From the NCBI GenBank assembly GCA_023614405.1, contig CM042685.1:92742684-92806683 (forward strand): a stretch of DNA of 64,000 nucleotides, read 5' to 3'. Below are positions 57,212 through 64,000 of this stretch, in pieces. The stretch comes from Avena insularis. Its lineage: Eukaryota > Streptophyta > Magnoliopsida > Poales > Poaceae. The position numbers and the translations under genes were made by a program. The notes beneath the pieces were generated by a model. That model was not told the DNA's origin. It ran no database searches and saw nothing but the letters and a program-made list of their open reading frames with translations. The stretch's first letter is position 1. The number at the start of each line of letters is the position of its first letter.

Positions 57212-58837
57212 TCAATTTTCTTCCTTAATTTTAATGAGAGCATCTGTAATGTGTTTTGTGAAAGCCATATTCATAGCACTAGCATTAGGACTTCTAGAAA
57301 GATTTTGTAGGAACATAATCACTTCATAGATATTGCAACCATCAAGATCAAAATCAAACTTAGCATCATAGGTAGTAGACTTATTATTTCCCATATTTCA
57401 AAAAGTTTGAGCATTCTTATTGGGTTTAGGCATTGTTGTAGAAGGAATGGGGACTTCTTGTGGATTGATAGCATCAACATTGGTGGTGGTAATAGTACAA
57501 ATACTATTGTTTCTAGCAATTTCACTTTCTCTTTCCCACTTAGCATGCAATTTAGCTAACAGTCTAACATTTTCATCAATTGTAACTTGTATTGCATTAG
57601 CAGTAGCAAAGGTATTTTCCATATTTTCAGGTTTAGTAGCCATTTCATTAATCAAAGAGGATTGTGCTTCAGACAAAGAAGAAATATTTTTCTTAGCATT
57701 CAAAATTTTGGACTGTAAACCAGGAATTTCCCTATTCAAATTCTCAAGTTGGTGACTAATATTTTTCAAAATAGCAGATTGTTCTTCCATAGTTCTAGTG
57801 AATATTTTGTTCTGCTCATATTGCATTTGCATGATGTTTTTAATGGATCTTTCAACTTCTAGAATCCTATATTCACTAGGCATTCCAGATCTACCATGAT
57901 AAGTATTGCTATTATTAGGAGGATATGGCCTATAATTATTTTTACCATAAATATTGTTGCTAAAATTATTATTTCTAATGAAGTTCACATCAACTTGATC
58001 TTCTTGAGCAACCAAAGATGCTAAAGGAACATTATTTGGATCAATATGAGCTTTTCCATTAACAAGCATATACATAATGACATCAATTTGATCACTCAAG
58101 GAGGAGGTTTCTTCAACATAATTTACCTTCTTACCTTGTGGAGCTCTCTCAGTATGCCATTTAGAATAGTTAACCATCATATTATCAAGGAGATTTGTTG
58201 CAGCACCCAAAGTAATGGTCATAAAGGTACCTCCAGCAACAGAATCCAATAGATTTCTTGAAGAAAAATTTAGTCCTGCATAAAAAGATTAGATAATCAT
58301 CCAAGTAGTCAGTCAATGAGTGGGACAATTCTTTACCAAAGATTTCATTCTTTGTGAAGCTTGAGCAACATGTTCATTATCAAGTTGTTTAAATTTCATT
58401 ATTTCACTTCTCATAGATATAATCTTATCAGGAGGATAGTATTTTCCAATAAAAGCATCTTTGCATTTAATCCAAGAATCAATACTATTTCTAGGAAAGT
58501 ATAGCAGCCATTCTTTAGCTTTTCCTCTCAAGGAGAAAGGACATAATTTAAGCTTAATAATATCCCCATCTACATCCTTATATTTTTGCATCTCACAAAG
58601 TTCAACAAAATTATTGAGGTGAGCAGCAGCATCATCAGAACTAGCACTAGAAAATTTCTCTTTCATGACAAGATTCAACAAAGCGGGTTTAATTTCATAA
58701 AAGGTAGCATCAGAAGCAGGTGGAGCAAAAGGTGTGTAAAGGAAATCATTATTGTTTGTTCTAGTGAAGTCACACAACTTGGTGTTCTCAGGAGTGTTCA
58801 TTTTTGTAAAAGTGAAGCAAGCCAACAGCAGTAGCAA
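57212..58837 (-). pseudogene. Athila-type element: gag (broken by stops)
   Basis: Three open pieces share one frame: 58313-58837, 57398-58249 and 57212-57394. The N-terminal piece has FYEIKPALLNLV, DAAAHLNNFVELCEMQ, KLCPFSLRGKAKEWLLYFP and SWIKCKDAFIGKYYPPDKI, the gag pattern of Athila elements. The second has FMTITLGAATNLLDNM and a long helical region rich in N and Q. Stops (TGA at about 58310 and TAA shortly after) separate pieces one and two, and a TAG-type stop separates two and three near 57395. There is no zinc knuckle. Start chosen at ATG 58837 (MLLLLACF) or the internal ATG at 58801 (MNTPENTK), which fits better. Confidence 0.75.
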
Positions 58838-59016
58838 CTAAAGTAGGAAATAATTTTTTTGTGTTTTTTATAAGAAAAAACTAACCAAACAAAACTATTT
58901 TTTTTGTATTTTTGAAAGAAAGAAGCAAGAAAAACAAAGCAAAATAAACTAAGAAAAACAAAAACAAAGTAAAGAGAATGGTTGTGAGAGACTCCCCTTG
59001 CAAAGTTGTCCTTAAC

Positions 59017-59034
59017 TCCCCAGCAACGGCGCCA
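59017..59034 (-). other. Primer-binding site (tRNA-Asp) of the Athila-type element
   Basis: The minus strand reads TGGCGCCGTTGCTGGGGA, the tRNA-Asp type site typical of Athila elements (usual form TGGCGCCGTTGCCGGGGA), with one mismatch. A 10-base spacer separates it from the LTR end. Confidence 0.85.
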
Positions 59035-59044
59035 GAAAACGTCT

Positions 59045-60331
59045 TGATGCGGCTCAGATCACTATAGAGCTGTGTTGGAATACCCCAAGAGGAAGGTGTC
59101 AAGAGCACAGAAGTAAGTTTTCCCTCAGTTATGAAACCAAGGTTATTGAACCAGTAGGATGAAGGAAACAACTCCAAGGTATTGCTAACAACTTCGAACC
59201 TGCACAACACAAACTCAAGACTTTGCCCCAACGTACAGTGAGGTTGTCAATCTCACCGGTTTACTGAAAACAAAGGATTAAACGTATAATGTGTAAGATA
59301 GTAGTTGCTTGTAGAAAGTAAACAGTAACAGTAGATGATGTATCAATGATAAAGATTGGAACAGGGTCCATAGTTCACTAGAGGTGTTCTCCTTAAGATA
59401 GATAACATGCTGGGTGAGAAAATTATAGAGGGGCAATTGACAGATTGAGAAAGCATAACAATGCATATACTAGACATCATGACTCCTATGAGATTTGATT
59501 GGGAATTACAACAATATACGTAGACCGTAATACAACTACATCTATGACTAATAATCCACCTTTAGGTTATCATATGAACCCCTTCCAGTATTAAGTTGCA
59601 AGCAATGGATAATTGCATTAAGCAATGTGTGTAAAGTAAACAATACAATTGTTCCATGAACAAAAGATTGTTGTTTTCTCCCTCGTAGCAACAACACATC
59701 TACAACCTTAGAGATTCATGTCACTTCCCTAGATTACTAGAGCCATGAACATACTATCGAGCATAAATAATCCTTGTTGGAGTCACAAGCATCTACTTGG
59801 CCAAGATAGCTACTAGCAACGGAGAGCATGCAAGATCACAAATAACATAGACATGATAGAATCAATAATCAATCTAACATAGTATCTTAATATCCATCGG
59901 ATTCCCGCAAACACAACATGTATGATTACAAATAGATGATCTTGATCATGAACAGAGCTCACAAGATCTAAACATGATAGCACAAAGGAGGAGAAACAAC
60001 CATCTAGCTACTGTATGGACCCATAGTCCAAGGGTGAACTAATCACGCATCATACCGGATGCTGGCATGGTGATGAAGAAGACCTCTAGGAAGATCTCTC
60101 CCCTCCGGCAGGCTGCGAGAAGAGGTTCGGGTCCCTCCCTCCCGATGTAGGGACGATGGTGGTGGTGGCTACAGACTGTTTCATGGAGATCTGATCGGGT
60201 GCTTAAGGTTTCTGCATCGGGGTGATTTTATAGGTGAAGAGGCGAGGCAGGGGGCTGCCCATGGGCCCACACCTAGGGCCGACGCCCCTCAGGCCGTGCC
60301 TCCCTAGGGTGTGGCCACCTCGTGGCCCCAC
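59045..60331 (-). repeat. 5' LTR of the Athila-type element, truncated
   Basis: Colinear with 19418-20690, then lost after gtggccccactt. The missing part corresponds to the first 280 bases of the LTR in transcription direction, so the element lacks its upstream promoter end. The sequence after 60331 is unrelated. Confidence 0.85.
60225..60233 (-). promoter_or_regulatory. Putative TATA box of the Athila-type 5' LTR
   Basis: The plus strand attttatag gives CTATAAAAT on the minus strand. In the other LTR (around 20592-20601) the equivalent reads ctttacatg, so the box is damaged there. Confidence 0.45.
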
Positions 60332-60483
60332 TTAAAGGATCGTATGGGCACCTAGAGGGGGGGGTGAATAGGTGCTACTTCAAATTTTCTTCTTTTTCAA
60401 ATTAGGGTTTGACAATAAGGTAAATTCTCTAGATAATGCAACTAAGGTGAATTTACCTATATGTTGAACATGCATAAGTAAAC
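60332..60483. other. Unidentified junction segment
   Basis: It begins aaaggatcgtatgggcacc, contains ctagagggggggggtgaatagg (a run of nine G at about 60354-60362) and ends at the third G LTR. It does not match either neighbour. The G-rich words are reminiscent of a repeat terminus or polypurine tract, but no family is assigned. Confidence 0.4.
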
Positions 60484-63400
60484 TGTCAACACCCGGATTT
60501 TTCAATCCTAGATGCCTGTTATGCCATACATCGCAATCCCAGGATTACCATTTTTGCGAGACATAACAGAATTGGATACCATAGTACTTCATCCATTACA
60601 ACGATACATAAGTTCTTACACAGATAGGGATCTCATGATCCAGTTCATAATACAACATCAAGCAGCGGAATACATAATAATAACGGTAGCGTAGGCGAAG
60701 CTCCATCTTCGGGGTCACAGGCAATGCTGACGATGGGAGATGATCCTAGTTGTCGTAACCTTCCTGGGGTCCATCTTCCGGGTACTCCTCTTCATAGTCT
60801 GGCCATGGGAATAGCCAGGGACAAAGCCATGAGTACTCTTTAAGTACTCGCAAACTAATACTAACAAGTAGAGGGGGTTTTTGGATAATAGGATTCTAGG
60901 CTCTAGGGTTGTTTTGCAAAAAGCCAGGTTTAACTCTACTAAGTTCCAAATCTGGTCACAGTTTTATAACTACTAATTGGGATCTTGTAATTCAAGTCAC
61001 AACTCTGTTGTGGTCAAGTCAAAGTCTCACTTCAGTTCACAAGTCATTTTGAAAAGTCTGACGGGGGAACAGTATGGCCACTCCAACTGTCCATAACCGC
61101 GGACGCGGCTCTTCGAATAGTTTGACACTCTGCAGAGATTGTACACTTTCACCACAACATTCGATACATCCGTCAGGAACAAATCCTGAATTCACCATAC
61201 TCAGTATGCGGATAATCAATCCTAACCTTTCAATTACACTCCCTAGTATCATCACCTCTCCTGTGAGTTTGGCCTCCCAACCATGACTCACTGTCATCTT
61301 GGGTACTGCACAGGTGGATAATCTTCACAAGGTAGCCTCAGCTCAGACCTTGGTCGGGAGGGAACTAATACTAAGGTATATAAGTTTCCAGTCAAGCCCT
61401 ACCCAATATTCGGGTATTGTGGTTGTACGATAAAATTGGAATGGTATCGCATCTAGACAACCATCAGTTTTATAAAGGGCTAAGGCTCATGCCTCAACAT
61501 TTTCATCACCAAAATCATTAAGTGTTTGGAAACACATGTCCAAAACATTTCAATAGAATGATCCATCATTCCAAGGTTTTCATAACCATTTTTCCACCAA
61601 GTATTCCCATCTAAAGTTAATCAGGTTTTAGGCTTAGCATTAGCATCTACAGTTGGAGGTGGTACTAATGAGGGTGGTAACTAGTGGAGTTTCACTAAGT
61701 CCAACATTATATCTTCGACTGAGATCAAGTTTTCTAGCTTAGGCCAAATTTTATGCTCTTAAGCAACCTTCAGCACAACTGTCTAGTATCTACCAAACTC
61801 TTAGGTGGACTCTAAGTAAGCTTTGATAAAGAAATAAAGTAAGAAGCTTGCCATAAAACTAGGATTGGTTTAGCAAGTAGGTATGATCACATATGCTTAA
61901 GGCATATAGTATTCATATCACAAGTATGGGTTTGTGGCAACAATAGGGTATCTTGCAAGTGTTAGCTTGCATTGGTCACTTGATTAGTAAAGCTTGCATA
62001 GTTACTAGCTTGCATTGGTATAGTATCAGCTTGCCTTGTGCAGAGCAGTGGTTGAAGTTCTCCTCGGCTTCCTCTTCGTAGTATCCTCCTTCCTCCTCGT
62101 AGTATCCTTGGTCGGTACTAGCGTCTATGAATGAATACGAGGTACACAATCACCAAACAATACTTAACTACTTTCAATCATCACACACAAGGGTCCTATA
62201 GATGATCTAGCATCATCTCTAACATTACAAGGTTAAGGATTGGTTTAAATCTTTTTATTTTAGAAAAGTAATTTCTACTTATTGAAAAACTACTTAAGAT
62301 TTAATATTCTCCAAACTAAACATGGGATCATGTTGACACATGTCATCACCACATATTATAGTCCATGGGAAGGTGATTTAAAGTGGTGTCACAATTTAAT
62401 AAGGTTTTACCTTTTTATTTTAATTGATTAAAGTGGCTAGAAATGCTTATGTAGCATCCTTTTATTCCTTGAACAATATTTCTGAAAGTAAACCTATATA
62501 TTTTTATATATTCTGAAAGGTATGGTTAAATGTGATTTTCGAGAGTTGGAATCAACTCAAAAGCTTTTATGGTTTAAATTTGAAAAATGTTTGAATGCAG
62601 AAAAGCTTCTGCCTTGTTATTTTTGCTATGGGTGATCTACTGATCGAAATGACTTGAATCCAACAGGCCTGGATTAAGCATTCACGAACCTTTCCCACAA
62701 AATTGGTTTCATCCAATTTGGTGCAGTGAATCGATCTAGGTTGATTTTTGAAGTTGGGTACAGAAGTGTGTTTGAATTTAAAAAGAAAAAGTTTAATTTG
62801 AATTGCTGGGCTGCGCGGGAAATTCTAACGAGCCGGCCTGCTAAGCGCAGTGCTCCCGCGGGCTGCCTAAGTGGGTGTCCCCACTCGTCAGTGACACGGG
62901 GCTGGGCGAAGCGGTATGGGGCAACGTGGGTCATCCGATCTAGTTCTAATCCAACGGCTGAGGGTCATCGTCTACGCGAGACAACTCCGGCGAGAACGAA
63001 ACCTAGCGCGGCCAGTGGGGGGGTGCTAGGGGCTCACCGGGGTACGGGCGAGGGTCGACGAGGCGAGCGAACGACGAAGTCGACGACGGCGATCCTCCTG
63101 GTACCGGTGGCTTCTCCTGGGGCGGCTCCAATCGCTGGCTCCCTTCTTCTCCAGAGGCGGCGGGCTCCGGTGAAATTCCGGCGAGGTGGTGCTCGGCTTG
63201 CTCTGAGAATGGCGTGGCACGGTCAGTGGGGAGAGGGGAGTGAGATGGTGTGAAGAAATCATGCGGGGGTGGCCTCTATTTATAGTCGAGCGAGGGGACC
63301 ATCGGGGCGCAAGGTGAGCTCGTCGAGGGCGACGTTACAGGCAGCTAATGGCATGGGCAAGGGTAGGGGACGGTGCTGTGTCTCCTGGCGATGCTCAACG

Positions 63401-64000
63401 ACATGATCACGAGGCATGGGGCGGTGTGGTTTGGTCTGGAACGGGCGGTGCTCTGCGCGGCAGAGGCGGCGTCTTCGACGGCGGGCGGTGGCTGTATGGC
63501 ACGGGGCGGCAAACGGGGGTGTCTGGCGGTGTCCTGGGTCGGTGGTGATCGTGTGTGCGCGCGGTGAGGGAGGCGCGCGGTCTGTGGACGCTGGTCGCGG
63601 GTGGCGCTCTGGCGCACGCTCGGCATGGTCTGGGCATGTCTCGTGCGCGTGGTCCAGGGCTTGGCAACGCTCGCGGCTGGCACAGGCAGTGGCGGTGGAC
63701 GGTGGGCTGCCTCCCAAACAAGCTGGCTAGGCTTTCTGCTGCTCCTAGCTTGTTGTCCACAATGGGTTGACATGGGGGTGCTCGGCTGTTCACCATTAAT
63801 GGCAATGTCAAGCTCACAGGGGTGCTAGTGTTGGGCTAATCTTTCTAGATGATCTACTGGGTTGTGTGTGAGCTAACTAGGGAACAAGTTAGGCTCAAAA
63901 CACTGCACACTATAGTGTTTGTGGTTTTGTTTGATTTGTGTCTGCAACCTGTTTGATGAAATGGTCGCATGAACTCAAGTTTTTAATTTTGAAATGAAAT
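60484..64000 (-). mobile_element. G-family LTR, copy 4, cut by the window edge
   Basis: Starts TGTCAACACCCGG on the plus strand and follows the G LTR throughout, including the gctcctcctcgtatccttggtcggtactagcg-type block (about 62090) and the GC-rich block (62800-63780). It is uninterrupted for its 3.5 kb. No PBS for tRNA-iMet precedes it on the left, so it is not the 5' LTR of an element lying to its left. The GC-rich ORFs 63280-63817 overlap in five frames and have no domain. Confidence 0.8.
63276..63285 (-). promoter_or_regulatory. Putative TATA box of G LTR copy 4
   Basis: ctatttatag on the plus strand, identical to 41811-41820 and in the same context. Confidence 0.55.

Larger units (their letters stand above)
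19418..60331 (-). mobile_element. Athila-type Ty3/gypsy element, gag-protease only, interrupted by the G chromovirus
   Basis: An LTR at 19418-20969 and a truncated copy at 59045-60331 share tgatgcggctcagatcac and the following 1.2 kb. A tRNA-Asp primer site sits next to the right LTR, and gag and protease frames on the minus strand are of Athila type. The element is split by the G chromovirus between 22100 and 55357; joining the flanks gives a continuous aataacttggtttcttggg. Its own internal region adds to about 4.8 kb. No RT, RNase H, integrase or env-like ORF is seen between the protease and the 3' LTR, so it is a non-autonomous derivative that would depend on a full Athila relative. It resembles Triticeae Athila families in layout, but no family name is claimed. 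Confidence 0.8.

Noticed and set aside
14159..60484. The outer G LTRs as the two ends of one very large element
   Set aside because: No PPT follows 14159 and no tRNA-iMet primer site precedes 60484, and flanking bases (gagga, taaac) do not form a TSD.
1..64000. CRISPR array, rRNA genes, bacterial operons or phage
   Set aside because: No spaced short repeats of CRISPR type, no rRNA sequence, and the gene content is that of a plant repeat region.

Overview
This window is repetitive nuclear DNA from a plant with a large, repeat-rich genome. The families present (chromoviral, Tat and Athila Ty3/gypsy elements, with tRNA-iMet and tRNA-Asp primer sites) and the plastid pieces point to a grass, most likely a Pooideae/Triticeae relative; the species cannot be named from sequence alone. 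I find no convincing single-copy host gene. Nearly all of the 64 kb is nested LTR retrotransposons, whose boundaries can be fixed by TG..CA ends, target-site duplications (TSDs), primer-binding sites (PBSs) and polypurine tracts (PPTs).

Layout. 1-2113: 3' part of a solo-type LTR (family called R here). 2114-14159: an LTR of a chromovirus family (called G here, minus strand), split by a complete 10-kb LARD-like element at 3767-13756 (TSD ATGCA) that has 3.3-kb LTRs and only a fossil reverse transcriptase. 14160-19417: organelle-like DNA with a rearranged plastid trnS-GGA and a broken plastid psbD fragment. 19418-60331: an Athila-type element (minus strand) with gag and protease but no visible polymerase. 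Inside it, at 22101-55351, lies a full G chromovirus (minus strand; about 13.7 kb once its own insertions are subtracted, LTRs about 3.97 kb). Three later insertions sit inside that G element: an R-like solo LTR at 23702-27733 (TSD ACTAC), an R solo LTR at 33154-36360 (TSD ACTGG) and a complete Tat-lineage element at 42140-54407 (plus strand, TSD GGCGC). 60332-60483 is a short unidentified junction. 60484-64000 is a third G LTR that runs off the window.

The insertion order can be read directly: Athila first, then G into Athila, then R-like, R and Tat into G. All coding regions are broken by stops or frameshifts, so nothing here looks autonomous today. The points most worth a second look are the organellar mosaic, the Tat element (a gag-like segment present twice, an intron-containing antisense gene, and a tandem array carrying PPT-like motifs), an extra ORF ahead of gag in the G chromovirus, and the strong bias of in-frame nonsense codons to TAG in the gag-pol frames.
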